64,000 bases of DNA, taken from contig JANRLT010000036.1 in NCBI GenBank assembly GCA_033762255.1, forward strand, positions 44,401 through 108,400. Reading direction: 5' to 3'. Made by a program: the position numbers and the translations under genes. The notes below the pieces were generated by a model that made no database searches, was not told the DNA's origin, and worked only from the letters and a program-made list of their open reading frames with translations. Every line of letters begins with the position of its first letter. The first letter of the stretch is position 1. The stretch comes from Pirellulales bacterium (GTDB taxonomy: Bacteria > Planctomycetota > Planctomycetia > Pirellulales > JALHPA01). This document shows positions 10,847 through 20,792 of this stretch, piece after piece.

Positions 10847-13501
10847 TTACGTGATCTCAAACACAAACTCGTCATTGCGAAAGTCGATGCGGATGGTTGA
10901 GCCTTCCGCTATCGGCTGCCGCAGCATCTCCCGGGCCAGCGGATTTTGAATTTGCTGCTGGATCACGCGCTTGAGGGGCCGTGCTCCATAAGCGGGATCG
11001 TAACCCCGATTGGCAATCTCGCCCAAGGCGGCGGGTGTGATGTCGAGTTGTAAATGATGCTGGGCGAGTTGCTGGCGCAGGCGTTCGGCCTGGATGTCCA
11101 CGATTTTGCGGATTTGAGCGGCTTTGAGTGGATGAAAGACAATGATTTCATCCACGCGATTCAAAAATTCTGGCAGAAACCTCCCCTCGAGAGCTTCCTT
11201 CACGGCGGTTTTGATTTCGTCGTCGGACCCCCCCTCACGCGAGATTTCTTGGATAATCTGGCTGCCGATATTGCTGGTCATGACGATAATGGTGTTCTTA
11301 AAGTCCACGGTGTGCCCCTGGTTGTCACTCAGGCGGCCATCATCCAGGACCTGCAATAACACGTTAAACACGTCGCGGTGGGCTTTTTCAATTTCATCCA
11401 GCAGCACGACCGAATACGGCCGCCGCCGCACCGCCTCGGTCAAAGCGCCGCCTTCCTCGTAGCCCACATAACCGGGGGGAGCGCCAATCAGGCGGCTCAC
11501 GCTGTGCTTTTCCATGAACTCGCTCATGTCGATGCGGATCATAGCGTTTTCATCGTTAAATAATACCTGTGCGAGCGCTTTGCACAGTTCGGTCTTGCCC
11601 ACGCCGGTAGGACCCAAAAAAATGAACGAGCCGATGGGACGATTGGGGTCTTGCAGGCCGCTGCGGCTGCGGCGGACGGCGTTGGCCACGGCTTCAACCG
11701 CTTCGTCCTGGCCGATAACGCGCTGATGCAGACGTTCTTCCAGGACCAGCAGTTTGGCCCGTTCGGTCTCTAGCATGCGGGTCACGGGAATGCCGGTCCA
11801 GGCGCTGACCACCTCGGCGATTTCCTCTGGGCCGACTTCTTTGCGCAGCAGTTTACGTCCCGCCTCGGGTTTGTCGCTGGCGGGTTTGGCCGCGGGTTTT
11901 TCGGCTTCTTCCGCTTCCAACCGGGCGCGGAGTTTTTTTCTTTCGACGTCCAATTCGTACAATTTTTGGTAGTCGGCTTCGGCGATGGGCTGGCCGCTGG
12001 ATTGCTTTTCCTTGATGGCGGCGGTGGCCTGTTGAAAAGCGAGATCCAGCTTTTCCAGGTCGGCCCGCACTTTTTGCACGTCCCCCAGGCCGAGTTTTTC
12101 GGACTCCCACTGTTCGCGCAGGCTGGCCAGTTTGCGGCGGAGGGTTTGCATTTCCTCCTGGATCGCGACACGTCGTTCGCGGGCGTGTTCCTCGGTTTCC
12201 TCGGCCAGTTGTCGGTCTGCCAGTTCCAGTTGGGTGATGCGGCGCTGAATCTCGTCGATTTCCGTGGGAACGCTTTCCAGTTCCATCGCCAGGCGGCTGG
12301 TCGCCTCGTCCATCAGGTCGATCGCTTTGTCCGGTAAAAAGCGGTCCGTGATGTAACGGCTGGAAAGCTGTGCCGCGGCGACCAGCGCGCTATCCTTAAT
12401 CTTGACCCCCTTATGATGTGCCTCGTAGCGGGGTTTGAGTCCGCGCAAAATGGCGATGGTGTCCTCGACGCTAGGCTCGCCCACCATGACCGGTTGAAAG
12501 CGGCGTTCCAGGGCGGCGTCTTTTTCGATGTATTTGCGATATTCGTCCAGTGTGGTCGCTCCGATGCAGCGCAGTTCGCCGCGAGCCAGAGCCGGTTTGA
12601 GCAGGTTGGCGGCGTCGTTTCCCCCTTCGGCGGCCCCCGCGCCGACGACGGTGTGTAGTTCGTCAATAAACAAGATGATCCCCCCCGCGCTGGCTTCGAC
12701 CTCGCGCAAAACCGCTTTCAGCCGATCCTCAAACTCCCCGCGGTACTTGGTGCCGGCGATGAGCGCGCCCAGGTCGAGCGCGATGACGCGTTTGTTTTTC
12801 AGGCTGGAGGGGACGTCCCCCTGCACGATGCGCAGCGCTAGCCCCTCGGCAATGGCGGTTTTGCCGACGCCCGGTTCGCCAATCAGCACGGGGTTGTTTT
12901 TTGTCCGGCGGGAAAGAACCTGGATCACGCGGCGGATTTCCTGGTCGCGGCCAATAACGGGATCCAACTTTCCCGCTTGTGCCCGCTGGACCAGATCAAT
13001 GCCGTATTTTTCCAGCGATTGAAATTTCCCCTCCGGGGCCTGGTCGGTCACGCGGGTGTTGCCGCGAATCGCCTGCAACCCCTTAAGAATATCTTGTTCC
13101 GTCAGGGCGTGCAGTTTCAGGATTTCCTGGGCCTTGCCCCCGGTTTTAGCAAGTCCTAACAGCAGATGCTCGGTCGAAACAAAGTCGTCCTTCATGGTCC
13201 CCGCTTCGCGCTGGGCGGTTTCCAGGACTTGCACAAATTGCGGACTAGGTTGCGGCGTGCGTCCGCCGCTGGATTGGGGCAGGTGCCGTAATTCGGCTTT
13301 GACGACGGTGGCCAATTGGTTAAGGTTGGCCCCGATTTTGTCGAGGAGCGGGCGAATGATGCCGCCATCGGTTTCCTCCAAGAGGGCCGCAAGCAAATGC
13401 AGCGGCTCAAGCTGGGGATTACCCGCGTCCGTGGCCAGTTCTTGCGCGTGCTGGACGGCTTCTTGCGATTTGATGGTAAATTTGTCAAAGCGAAATGCCA
13501 T
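10847..13501 (-). CDS. clpB: ATP-dependent disaggregase ClpB
   Basis: Encodes 884 residues, the usual ClpB length. Order: Clp N-terminal repeats (about 1-150), AAA+ module 1 with Walker [10 protein letters not shown] (about 210) and Walker B ILFIDELH, the coiled-coil M domain (about 400-530, rich in E/R/L with QLELADRQL), then AAA+ module 2 with Walker [10 protein letters not shown] (about 610), Walker [11 protein letters not shown] and the MTSNIGS sensor region, ending in the D2 small domain ([14 protein letters not shown]). ClpB works with DnaK/DnaJ/GrpE to extract polypeptides from cytoplasmic aggregates by threading. dnaK lies about 0.8 kb upstream on the same strand. Only 22 bases separate the clpB start from the stop of a transposase gene, so its promoter must lie within or before that gene. 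No CIRCE element was found. Confidence 0.98.
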   Translation of the reverse strand: MAFRFDKFTIKSQEAVQHAQELATDAGNPQLEPLHLLAALLEETDGGIIRPLLDKIGANLNQLATVVKAELRHLPQSSGGRTPQPSPQFVQVLETAQREAGTMKDDFVSTEHLLLGLAKTGGKAQEILKLHALTEQDILKGLQAIRGNTRVTDQAPEGKFQSLEKYGIDLVQRAQAGKLDPVIGRDQEIRRVIQVLSRRTKNNPVLIGEPGVGKTAIAEGLALRIVQGDVPSSLKNKRVIALDLGALIAGTKYRGEFEDRLKAVLREVEASAGGIILFIDELHTVVGAGAAEGGNDAANLLKPALARGELRCIGATTLDEYRKYIEKDAALERRFQPVMVGEPSVEDTIAILRGLKPRYEAHHKGVKIKDSALVAAAQLSSRYITDRFLPDKAIDLMDEATSRLAMELESVPTEIDEIQRRITQLELADRQLAEETEEHARERRVAIQEEMQTLRRKLASLREQWESEKLGLGDVQKVRADLEKLDLAFQQATAAIKEKQSSGQPIAEADYQKLYELDVERKKLRARLEAEEAEKPAAKPASDKPEAGRKLLRKEVGPEEIAEVVSAWTGIPVTRMLETERAKLLVLEERLHQRVIGQDEAVEAVANAVRRSRSGLQDPNRPIGSFIFLGPTGVGKTELCKALAQVLFNDENAMIRIDMSEFMEKHSVSRLIGAPPGYVGYEEGGALTEAVRRRPYSVVLLDEIEKAHRDVFNVLLQVLDDGRLSDNQGHTVDFKNTIIVMTSNIGSQIIQEISREGGSDDEIKTAVKEALEGRFLPEFLNRVDEIIVFHPLKAAQIRKIVDIQAERLRQQLAQHHLQLDITPAALGEIANRGYDPAYGARPLKRVIQQQIQNPLAREMLRQPIAEGSTIRIDFRNDEFVFEIT

Positions 13502-13523
13502 GGGATGGACCTATTGTAAAAAA

Positions 13524-13973
13524 TTATTTCCAAAGATAGCGTTCATCGTAAGCAATGTTGTTCTTTACAAGCAGTGCCAGTAGTTCTTCTTGAAAAGATT
13601 TTTTGCGATGGTGTTCCGCTTGCTTGCGGATGTAGTTGCGGATGATAGGAATCTGCGATTCGCTGACAGTAAATGCGGAGTATCCTTCCTGCCACGCGAA
13701 CTTACGTAATTTGAATTTTTCCTCGTTTAACCAACGCGAGGAGTTAGCCTTAATCCGATTTAACATTTGTGCCAAGGCCATGATGGGTTTGATGCGCAAG
13801 AGGATATGCACGTGGTCCGCTATTCCTCCAATTTCCAAGAAATTTCCTCCTTCGCTTTTAACGATACCTCCAATGTAGGCATACAGTTCGCCTTGAATTT
13901 CGCTTTTGATCAATGGGATTCGATTTTTTGTGCTAAAGACCAAGTGGTAAATTAAATTGGTGTATGTTGACAT
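13524..13973 (-). CDS. REP-associated tyrosine transposase (Y1/HUH, IS200-like)
   Basis: Taking ATG at 13973 gives 149 residues beginning MSTYTNLIYHLVFSTKNR, the typical start of IS200-like TnpA/RAYT proteins. The HUH metal site is DHVHILL (about residue 66), and the candidate nucleophile tyrosine lies in IRNYIRKQAEHH (about residue 122), the tail characteristic of the family. These single-domain nucleases nick and rejoin single-stranded DNA at hairpins. The gene sits beside a 190-base nested palindromic element (14011-14198), a likely substrate. It may have landed between dnaK and clpB, where it now abuts the clpB start. It appears intact, with no frameshift. Confidence 0.9.
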   Translation of the reverse strand: MSTYTNLIYHLVFSTKNRIPLIKSEIQGELYAYIGGIVKSEGGNFLEIGGIADHVHILLRIKPIMALAQMLNRIKANSSRWLNEEKFKLRKFAWQEGYSAFTVSESQIPIIRNYIRKQAEHHRKKSFQEELLALLVKNNIAYDERYLWK

Positions 13974-14010
13974 GAAAATACCTAAAAACCGCAAGGAATA
14001 GCAGCTAATA

Positions 14011-14198
14011 GCTCCGTAGGAGCGTGGTGCTGTAGCCAGGTGCGCAAGCACCTGGTATCGCGAGGTAATTCATCATGCAGCCCCGCTAGGGGCGATGTCA
14101 AGTTTGTTTGACGACGCCCCTGCGGGGCTATTAGATATCTTGTAAAAAGTTAACCGGTAGCTTGCGCTACCGGCTACAGCACATAGCTCCTACGGAGC
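14011..14198. repeat. Nested palindromic REP/BIME-like element
   Basis: Six hairpins in mirror order. GCTCC-gta-GGAGC (14011-14023) mirrors GCTCC-tac-GGAGC (14186-14198). CCAGGTGC-gcaa-GCACCTGG (14036-14055) mirrors CCGGTAGC-ttgc-GCTACCGG (14154-14173). GCCCC-gcta-GGGGC (14080-14093) mirrors GCCCC-tgc-GGGGC (14116-14128). Each half is an inverted, diverged copy of the other, joined near 14100. The second pair differs in sequence but keeps perfect pairing. It lies directly upstream of the RAYT gene. Confidence 0.85.
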
Positions 14199-14317
14199 AG
14201 TTTTATCGTTTGCGTAATAGGAACTTATGCGCGTAAGACCTACCCGTGCATAACTGATACGCAAACAAATTACGACTTGATAATCCGTAAAAGTAAATTT
14301 TGATGAACGATTTCCCG

Positions 14318-16216
14318 TTATTCTTTTACCTCAAACTCCGCATCGATGGCGTCGTCGTTCGGCTTGGATCCAGCGGCGGTTTGGTCCGCGCCCGGGGTAG
14401 CGGACTTTTGGGCTGCTTCGTACAGAACCTTGCTGGCGGCATGGCTGGCGGCCTCCAGTTCGCTGATCGCGGATTTGATCGCGTCGAGGTCGTCCCCCTT
14501 GGCCTTTTCCCGGCATTTGGCGATTGCGGCTTCCAGGGGAGCCTTGTCCGCGGCGGTGATCTTGTCCCCCTGATCCTTGATCATCTTTTCCAGTTGGAAG
14601 CACATCGAATCGGCCTGATTCCGCGCCTCGGCCAATTCGCGTTTCCGCTTGTCCTCGGCGGCGTGTGATTCCGCGTCCCGCTGCATCCGCTCAATCTCAT
14701 CCTTGGGCAGGCTGCTGGCGTTTTTAATGCTAATCTTGTGCTCTTTGCCGGTCCCCAGGTCCTTGGCCGTGACACTAACGATGCCGTTGGCGTCGATGTC
14801 AAATTTGACCTCGATCTGGGGCATGCCGCGCGGGGCGGGGGGGATACCCTCCAGGTTGAATTGATCCAGTAGCCGGTTGTCGCGGGCCATGGGGCGTTCC
14901 CCCTGGTACACGCTGACCGTAACCGCGCTTTGGTTGTCGGCGGCGGTGCTAAAGGTTTGCTTTTTCTCGGTGGGAATGGTGGTGTTGCGCTCGACCAATT
15001 TGGTGAAAATGCCCCCTTCGGTCTCGATGCCCATCGAGAGCGGCGTCACGTCCAAAAGCAAAATGTCCTGCACTTCGCCCGCTAACACGCCTCCCTGGAT
15101 CGCGGCGCCGATCGCCACGACTTCGTCGGGGTTAACCCCCTTGTGCGGTTCCTTGCCAAACATCTTTTTGACTAATTCCTGCACTTTGGGAATGCGGGTG
15201 GAGCCACCCACCAACACGACTTCGTCAATTTGGCTGGGTTCCAGCTTGGCATCCTTCAGCGCTTGGACCACCGGCGTGCGGCAGCGTTCGATCAGGCCGT
15301 CTACCAGTTGCTCAAATTTGGAACGGGTGATGTTGACCTGCAAATGCTTCGGGCCATTCGCATCGGCGGTGATAAAGGGCAAATTAATATCCGTGGAACT
15401 TGCACTGCTCAGTTCTTTTTTGGCTTTTTCGCAAGCTTCCTGCAAACGCTGCAACGCCATCGTATCTTTGCGCAGGTCGATGCCGTTTTCTTTTTTAAAC
15501 TCATCAGCCACATAGTTGATTAGCACCTGGTCAAAGTCATCGCCACCCAGATGGGTGTCGCCATTGGTGCTAATAACGCGAAAGACCCCTTCGGCCACTT
15601 CCAGGACCGACACGTCAAACGTCCCCCCGCCCAGGTCAAAGACCACGATCTTTTCCTGGTTTTTCTTGTCCAGGCCATAAGCCAGGGCCGCGGCGGTAGG
15701 CTCGTTAATGATGCGCATTACCTCCAACCCGGCGATTTGGCCGGCGTCTTTGGTTGCTTGCCGTTGGGCATCGTTAAAATAGGCGGGGACTGTGATGACC
15801 GCCTTGTTGACCTTATGTCCTAAATATGATTCGGCGGATTCCTTCAGCTTACGTAGAATCCGCGCGGAAATTTCGGGCGGGGTGTATTCCTTGTCCCCAA
15901 TTTTTACCTTGACGTAATCGTCCTTAGCCCCAACAACCTCGTAGGGGACGATCTTTTCTTCGCTGGCCACTTCGTTATGGCGGCGGCCCATGAACCGCTT
16001 AATCGAATAGACGGTTTTCTTGGGATTGGTCACGGCTTGACGGCGGGCCAGATCACCCACCAGGACGTCCCCTTTGTCCGTAAAAGCGACCACGCTGGGA
16101 GTCAGGCGATTCCCTTCTTGATTGGCGATCACCTTGGCTTCTTTTCCCTCCATGACCGCAACCACGGAGTTGGTCGTGCCAAGATCGATGCCGATGATTT
16201 TTTCACCCTGGGCCAT
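14318..16216 (-). CDS. dnaK: Chaperone DnaK (Hsp70)
   Basis: Encodes 632 residues. The N-terminal ATPase opens with [13 protein letters not shown] (about residue 7), then [14 protein letters not shown] (about 170) and [16 protein letters not shown] (about 194). [14 protein letters not shown] (about 338) and the linker [15 protein letters not shown] (about 388) lead to the substrate-binding domain ([15 protein letters not shown]) and a helical lid. The tail [12 protein letters not shown] is the usual acidic DnaK end. It binds exposed hydrophobic segments in an ATP-dependent cycle and hands clients to ClpB, encoded downstream. ATG follows GAGGAACTCCAC, a good ribosome-binding arrangement. No dnaJ or grpE lies next to it, and no CIRCE inverted repeat is seen in the 283 bases upstream. 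Confidence 0.98.
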   Translation of the reverse strand: MAQGEKIIGIDLGTTNSVVAVMEGKEAKVIANQEGNRLTPSVVAFTDKGDVLVGDLARRQAVTNPKKTVYSIKRFMGRRHNEVASEEKIVPYEVVGAKDDYVKVKIGDKEYTPPEISARILRKLKESAESYLGHKVNKAVITVPAYFNDAQRQATKDAGQIAGLEVMRIINEPTAAALAYGLDKKNQEKIVVFDLGGGTFDVSVLEVAEGVFRVISTNGDTHLGGDDFDQVLINYVADEFKKENGIDLRKDTMALQRLQEACEKAKKELSSASSTDINLPFITADANGPKHLQVNITRSKFEQLVDGLIERCRTPVVQALKDAKLEPSQIDEVVLVGGSTRIPKVQELVKKMFGKEPHKGVNPDEVVAIGAAIQGGVLAGEVQDILLLDVTPLSMGIETEGGIFTKLVERNTTIPTEKKQTFSTAADNQSAVTVSVYQGERPMARDNRLLDQFNLEGIPPAPRGMPQIEVKFDIDANGIVSVTAKDLGTGKEHKISIKNASSLPKDEIERMQRDAESHAAEDKRKRELAEARNQADSMCFQLEKMIKDQGDKITAADKAPLEAAIAKCREKAKGDDLDAIKSAISELEAASHAASKVLYEAAQKSATPGADQTAAGSKPNDDAIDAEFEVKE

Positions 16217-16499
16217 GTGGAGTTCCTCGCAACGTACAAAGAATGGATGTAACTGGTCAAAAATGCAATGAGCAACTTAGTTTGCAAAGTCTATGCCAAA
16301 ACATGCATGGTGCCAATTGTGTCATGCTGCAAACCTATGGCCAGTAATGGCTTGTGGAAAAATTATTTATCTGTGTGTAACTACGACAGAGATTGCGTGC
16401 AATTCTTGGCTGCCAATTTGGCATAAGAACTGAGATTCTACCTAGAGAGCCTATGGGGCGGATTAAGCCGTATATGAATTTAAAGGATCAAGGTGAGGT

Positions 16500-17315
16500 T
16501 TAAGGCATGGTTAAAGCGGCTAGCTTGCTATTAATTTGCTCAATAATTTCCGGCAGTTCCGCGACGCTACGAATGGCGAAATGCGCCCCCTGGGCCAGGT
16601 ATTGCGCTGACAGTCGCTGGTGAATGATGTCGAGTTCCGCACTTCCTAGAGCTTGGGTTTGTTCATAATCCAGGCCCAGGCCGTTGCCGCAGATTGTCAC
16701 GCCGACACACCACATGCCAGCATTTCGCGCGGCGGCTATGCCGACCAGGGTGTCATCGACTGCCAAAATCGCCGACGGGGGAAAGCTGCCAAGTTTTTCA
16801 GCGGCGCGAAAATTCATCCAGGGGAGGGGGCGTCCGGCGGGAACATCATCGGAGCAAATTACCGCGGCGGGGCAGTAGCCTTGCTCGGTTGCCAGGGGAA
16901 CCAGGACGTCCATCAGCTCGCGCGTAAAGCCGGTGGTGGAACCAATTTTGTATCCTGCCGCGGCTAATTGCGCCAATGCGGGACCAACCCCGGGAATGAG
17001 TCGTGAATGTTGGGCCAGAATTTCCTTTTGTAATGGCAAAAACTGGGCATAGAGCCGGTCGATATCGGTTTCCGCGGGGGAGCGGCCGGTTTTTTCACGC
17101 CATAAGGCCGCGATCCGCGGTAAATGGATAACCTCGGCAATGTGTTCGCGTTTGGCCTTGCCCATGGGACCGCGGGCTTCGGCCTCGGTGATTTCGATTC
17201 CGCTTTGACGAAAAATTTCGACAAAGACCTGCATGGGGGCGCGACTGCCATGATCGATCGTCGTTCCCCCCCAGTCGAGGAGTATCGCTTCTAGTTTGCG
17301 CGGTGGATTATACAT
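16500..17315 (-). CDS. phnX: Phosphonoacetaldehyde hydrolase (phosphonatase)
   Basis: Encodes 271 residues of a HAD-superfamily enzyme that cleaves the C-P bond of phosphonoacetaldehyde to acetaldehyde and phosphate. The nucleophile motif is LLDWGGTTIDHGSRAP with Asp14. Lys53 in GPMGKAKREHI matches the Schiff-base lysine that distinguishes PhnX from other HAD enzymes. Later HAD motifs are IGSTTGFTRELMD and ILAVDDTLVGIAAARNAG. The usual family sequence DWAGTT has G for A here. The start overlaps the end of the upstream oxidoreductase gene by eight bases, so the two are translationally coupled. No phnW transaminase is in the window; the coupled FAD enzyme is a candidate source of the aldehyde (inference). 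Confidence 0.95.
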   Translation of the reverse strand: MYNPPRKLEAILLDWGGTTIDHGSRAPMQVFVEIFRQSGIEITEAEARGPMGKAKREHIAEVIHLPRIAALWREKTGRSPAETDIDRLYAQFLPLQKEILAQHSRLIPGVGPALAQLAAAGYKIGSTTGFTRELMDVLVPLATEQGYCPAAVICSDDVPAGRPLPWMNFRAAEKLGSFPPSAILAVDDTLVGIAAARNAGMWCVGVTICGNGLGLDYEQTQALGSAELDIIHQRLSAQYLAQGAHFAIRSVAELPEIIEQINSKLAALTMP

Positions 17316-18444
17316 GCATCAGTCCTTCTTGCCAGTTCCGTTCGGCAATCCCTAGTGACATGGTCATTCCCGCCCCCCCCATCCCGGTCAGTAAGCGAAT
17401 ATTGGGAAATGGCTGCGCCTGCCAATATAGCCCCTGGGTGTTCTTTGCATACAGGCCAACCCAGCGGTTTTGAATTTGCCACGTTGGAAGCGTAATGATT
17501 TTATGCAGTTCCCGCAGCATGGCATCGTCAATGCTGGATTTTTCAAATGGGGTGATATCCGCGCCATACTCATGGGAATCGCCCAGGGTAACTTCACCCG
17601 TTTCATGCTGTGAAGCCATGACATGAATGCCCCACTGGTCAAGTTCCGGCGTCTCCGAGGCGATTCGCGCCCGCAGTTGGGGCAGGCTGGGGCAAATGCC
17701 AAAGCTGGCGTAATGCCGCAATGTCAGCCCACTGGCCAGATGCGGGCCAATCCACCAGTTTGCAGGTTGGGGGACGGTCCGCAGCATCTGGATTTTGCAC
17801 AGTTTGAGGCCGGTGTTGGCAAATTCCTGGGGAAAGAGGGTTTGAATGTCCGCGCCGCTGCAGACCAAGAGTTGATCGAAGGAGTGTTTTTGGCCAGTGG
17901 CGGTTTGCACATACTCGGGCGTGGCGGCAACGACTGGCGTGGAAAAGTGAATTTTTATCCCTTGGGTAGCTTGCAACCAACTGGCCAAGGCCGAGATTGC
18001 GACCCGCGGATTGACACATAATTCGGTTGAGCTCCACAACCCCCCAAGTAAACCATCCGGGTTGGCGGCAGGAGTGCGGGAAAGCACGCCTTCGCGAGAT
18101 AAAAGCTCGCAGGAAATACCGGCATCTGGCGCGAGTTCGGCAAATTCACGCAGCACCTGCCATTCATCAGGACGGTGCGCCAGATGGATCGTACCGCATT
18201 CCTTGATCCATAGGCCGCTGGCGGCGGCAAATTTGAGCCAGCGCGCGCGGCTGCGCAAGGCGGTTTGATAATGCAGGCCGGGAGTTTGGCCGATGGGCCA
18301 GATCATGCCAAAGTTACGGATCGAGGCATCAATGGCGGCATGGTTGCGCTCAAAGATGGTAACCTGGTGGCCTTGCTCGCTGGCCAGCCAAGCCTGGGAT
18401 AGTCCGACAATCCCGGCACCGACGATGGCGATTTTTTGGGGCAT
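17308..18444 (-). CDS. Phosphonate-locus FAD oxidoreductase (TIGR03364-type)
   Basis: Encodes 378 residues of a DAO-family flavoprotein. The dinucleotide fold is KIAIVGAGIVGLSQAWLASE (residues 4-23), followed by an adenosine-binding acid in TIFERN, and a C-terminal LLTGMGGAGMTMSLGIAE flavin-contact segment. Members of the TIGR03364 group occur in phosphonate-degradation operons, and some are reported to oxidise aminoethylphosphonate derivatives. The eight-base overlap with phnX argues that the product feeds PhnX. It may replace or supplement a PhnW transaminase by oxidising an amino group to the aldehyde; this is inference. A GTGAGAGG-type hairpin lies just upstream of the start. Confidence 0.85.
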   Translation of the reverse strand: MPQKIAIVGAGIVGLSQAWLASEQGHQVTIFERNHAAIDASIRNFGMIWPIGQTPGLHYQTALRSRARWLKFAAASGLWIKECGTIHLAHRPDEWQVLREFAELAPDAGISCELLSREGVLSRTPAANPDGLLGGLWSSTELCVNPRVAISALASWLQATQGIKIHFSTPVVAATPEYVQTATGQKHSFDQLLVCSGADIQTLFPQEFANTGLKLCKIQMLRTVPQPANWWIGPHLASGLTLRHYASFGICPSLPQLRARIASETPELDQWGIHVMASQHETGEVTLGDSHEYGADITPFEKSSIDDAMLRELHKIITLPTWQIQNRWVGLYAKNTQGLYWQAQPFPNIRLLTGMGGAGMTMSLGIAERNWQEGLMHV

Positions 18445-18452
18445 AATGTACC

Positions 18453-18471
18453 CCTCTCACTCCGTGAGAGG
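18453..18471. repeat. Short perfect hairpin upstream of FAD oxidoreductase gene
   Basis: CCTCTCAC (18453-18460) and GTGAGAGG (18464-18471) form an eight-base perfect stem with a three-base loop, nine bases upstream of the oxidoreductase start. A related but less perfect stretch (cctctctcc ... gtgaggg) occurs near 22271-22300, suggesting a dispersed palindromic repeat family rather than an operator. Confidence 0.6.
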
Positions 18472-18564
18472 AATTAAGTGAATTCTGGATTAACTAAACC
18501 GGGTAAAAATTGTGGGGGAGGTTGGCGGGTCTGTGTTCCGCTTTTGGAAAATGCGTAGAACATC

Positions 18565-19128
18565 TCACCGTAACAGCGACTTTTGTAAATGCTCCACATA
18601 ATATTCCACGGGGGGAGTGGGCAATCCCGGGATTTTAGCCGCTTCATCCCAGCGCCTCAGGTGAATCGCCGCTTCAAAATGGGGATGCGATTCAAAATGG
18701 GCGGCTTGCGCGGCGGTCATGGGGCCTCCCTGCAGGGCAAGACTCTGCACCGAAGGCTCGCTCAGTTTCTCAAAATAGCCCGGTTCCTTGGTGCATAAAT
18801 ACCGTTTGGCCGCCACATGCAGGCGAATCGGCTCCACGACCGCCGGAGTAAAGTAGTCCGCCAACCACTCGGCCCCTAATTGTTCGTGCCGATCATCGAT
18901 ATCGTGATCCGGAGCATCCTCCGGCAAATCATGCAAAAGATGCCCCACATCGTGTAATAGCGCCGCGGCGACCAGCTCTGCGGGAGCGGCCGCTTTCTCG
19001 GCGGAATAAGCCGCCTGCAAGGCATGCTCAAGTTGGGTTACGGCTTCTTTACCGTAATTACTGTGCCCTCGTTGATGAAAGCATTCCAAGATACGTTGAA
19101 TAGGATCTGTGCTGGTGGCGGCATCCAT
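18565..19128 (-). CDS. PhnZ-like HD-domain mixed-valent di-iron oxygenase
   Basis: ATG at 19128, preceded by AGGAG at eight bases, gives 187 residues. The sequence matches the phosphonate-operon HD family (TIGR03276): YGKEAVTQLEHALQ, ALLHDVGHLLHD, HEQLGAEWL, RLHVAAKRYLC, LQGGPMT, LRRWDEAAK. Numbering from this start places the probable iron ligands at His35, His59, Asp60, His63, His81, His104 and Asp161, very close to PhnZ. Tyr25 and Glu28 correspond to the PhnZ induced-fit residues. PhnZ oxidatively cleaves 1-hydroxy-2-aminoethylphosphonate to glycine and phosphate; it needs a PhnY-type hydroxylase, which is not in the window. The substrate here could differ. Confidence 0.88.
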   Translation of the reverse strand: MDAATSTDPIQRILECFHQRGHSNYGKEAVTQLEHALQAAYSAEKAAAPAELVAAALLHDVGHLLHDLPEDAPDHDIDDRHEQLGAEWLADYFTPAVVEPIRLHVAAKRYLCTKEPGYFEKLSEPSVQSLALQGGPMTAAQAAHFESHPHFEAAIHLRRWDEAAKIPGLPTPPVEYYVEHLQKSLLR

Positions 19129-19364
19129 GTGAGGAACTCCTAGTAATTCTAAATTTAAAGTTGGAACAAAAATCCGTGATTTCAGGGGATTTTGAGCCGG
19201 GCATCCATGTGCAGTGCCGGAAAATACCCCCTGGCTCATAAAATTCTGACAATTCAGTTTCAGTTTTTAGCATATACTTTGCCCATTCGACAGCAAGTTG
19301 CTCATCAAATTCTCATATCCGCCCGCTTCCCACATTTGCGCAAAACTCTCGTAGTTCCTTTTCT

Positions 19365-20711
19365 ATGGTTAATATTGCCGCCTCTCCCCGAGCACGGACA
19401 GTTTTTTGGACCGTCTGGTCTGTTGTGGCCGCGTTTGGCACCTACTTTTGCATGTATGGCTTTCGCAAGCCCTTTAGCGCGGCGGGTTTTGACCCGGCTG
19501 TCAATTGGTGGGGGGTCGATGAAAAAAGCTGCCTGGTGATCTCCCAGGTGCTGGGTTACACCTGTTCCAAATTTTTAGGGATCAAGGTGGTTTCCGAGAT
19601 GCCACCGCACCGCCGCGCGCTGGCGATTGTGGTGTTGATTGGCATGGCCCAAGTAGCGCTGTTGTTATTTGGTTTTGCCACGCCAAATTGGCGGCCCGTC
19701 TGCTTGTTTTTTAACGGTTTGCCGCTGGGGATGGTCTTTGGATTAGTGTTGGGATTTTTGGAGGGGCGGCAACTGACCGAAGCCCTGACCGCCGGGCTAT
19801 GCGTGAGCTTTATCGTGGCGGATGGGGTCATGAAAAGCGTGGGAAAGGGACTGTTAAATAGCGGCGTCAGCGATTATTGGATGCCCGCGAGCGCGGGGGG
19901 GATATTTATCTTTCCCTTAATCATTTTTACACTGATGCTCAGTGTGATCCCCGGACCTACCCCCGCCGACATTGCCGCCCGGGCCTTACGCACACCGTAT
20001 AGCGCGATGGATCGATGGCAGTTTCTCCGGCGGTTTGGGGTGGGGCTGTTGCCAATCGTCGTGATTTACCTCTTAATTACCATCTTGCGGAGTTTGCGGG
20101 GGGACTTTGCCCCGGAATTATGGCAGGCCCTGGGTGTGCAGCCTAATGAAGCGCTCTTTACCCAAACCGAAACATTGGTGGGCCTGGTGGTGTTATTGGT
20201 TAATGGCAGTTGCGCCCTGATTATCAGTAATCAGGCGGCGATGAAAGTCTCTTTAGCCACGGTGGGGCTGGGCGTGGCAATCATGATCGGCTCGCTAGCG
20301 GCCCTCAGGCTAGACCAGTTGTCCCCATTTTGGTTTATTGTGCTGGTTGGAATGGGTTTGTATTTGCCGTATGTGGCTGTGCATACCACGATCCTGGAAC
20401 GTTTTATCGCGCTCACCGGGGAACGGGGAAATTTGGGCTATTTGATGAGTATTGTCGATGCCATTGGCTATTTGGGTTATGTGGTGGTGATCCTGGCAAA
20501 AAACTGGAGCAAGGTAAATTTTGGGCCGTCCGGTCCACCGTTGGCGGCTCCTTCCGCCGCTGACATCTTAAAATCCAGCACCGATCGCTCCACCGATTTG
20601 CTCGATTTCTTTTTATGGGCCAGCGGCATCGGCGCAGCTCTTTCGGCAGTTTTATTAATCTTTGTGTACAGATACTTTCAGTCGCATTTTCAAAGCAAAT
20701 TGGTAAAATAA
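19365..20711 (+). CDS. DUF5690-type MFS transporter, putative phosphonate uptake
   Basis: Encodes 448 residues with about 11-12 hydrophobic segments. The first includes AFGTYFCMYGFRKPF (about 22-37), a signature I associate with the DUF5690 major-facilitator-like family. Further landmarks are GLPLGMVFGLVLGFLEGRQ (about 118-136) and GMGLYLPYVAVHTTILERF (about 330). The gene is divergent from the PhnZ-like gene and followed by a TIGR03366-type dehydrogenase, so it probably moves a phosphonate or related organophosphorus compound across the cytoplasmic membrane. That role is inferred from context only. The ATG at 19365 lacks a strong ribosome-binding site. Confidence 0.8.
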   Translation: MVNIAASPRARTVFWTVWSVVAAFGTYFCMYGFRKPFSAAGFDPAVNWWGVDEKSCLVISQVLGYTCSKFLGIKVVSEMPPHRRALAIVVLIGMAQVALLLFGFATPNWRPVCLFFNGLPLGMVFGLVLGFLEGRQLTEALTAGLCVSFIVADGVMKSVGKGLLNSGVSDYWMPASAGGIFIFPLIIFTLMLSVIPGPTPADIAARALRTPYSAMDRWQFLRRFGVGLLPIVVIYLLITILRSLRGDFAPELWQALGVQPNEALFTQTETLVGLVVLLVNGSCALIISNQAAMKVSLATVGLGVAIMIGSLAALRLDQLSPFWFIVLVGMGLYLPYVAVHTTILERFIALTGERGNLGYLMSIVDAIGYLGYVVVILAKNWSKVNFGPSGPPLAAPSAADILKSSTDRSTDLLDFFLWASGIGAALSAVLLIFVYRYFQSHFQSKLVK

Positions 20712-20792
20712 ATTTAGACCTCAGGCAGTTGCACGCGTCGCCACTATTGTGAAAATGCCGTCCCTGAATGGTTCACCTTTCCGAGATCAAGA

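Noticed and set aside
16217..16499. CIRCE/HrcA operator upstream of dnaK
   Set aside because: No TTAGCACTC-N9-GAGTGCTAA inverted repeat could be found on either strand.
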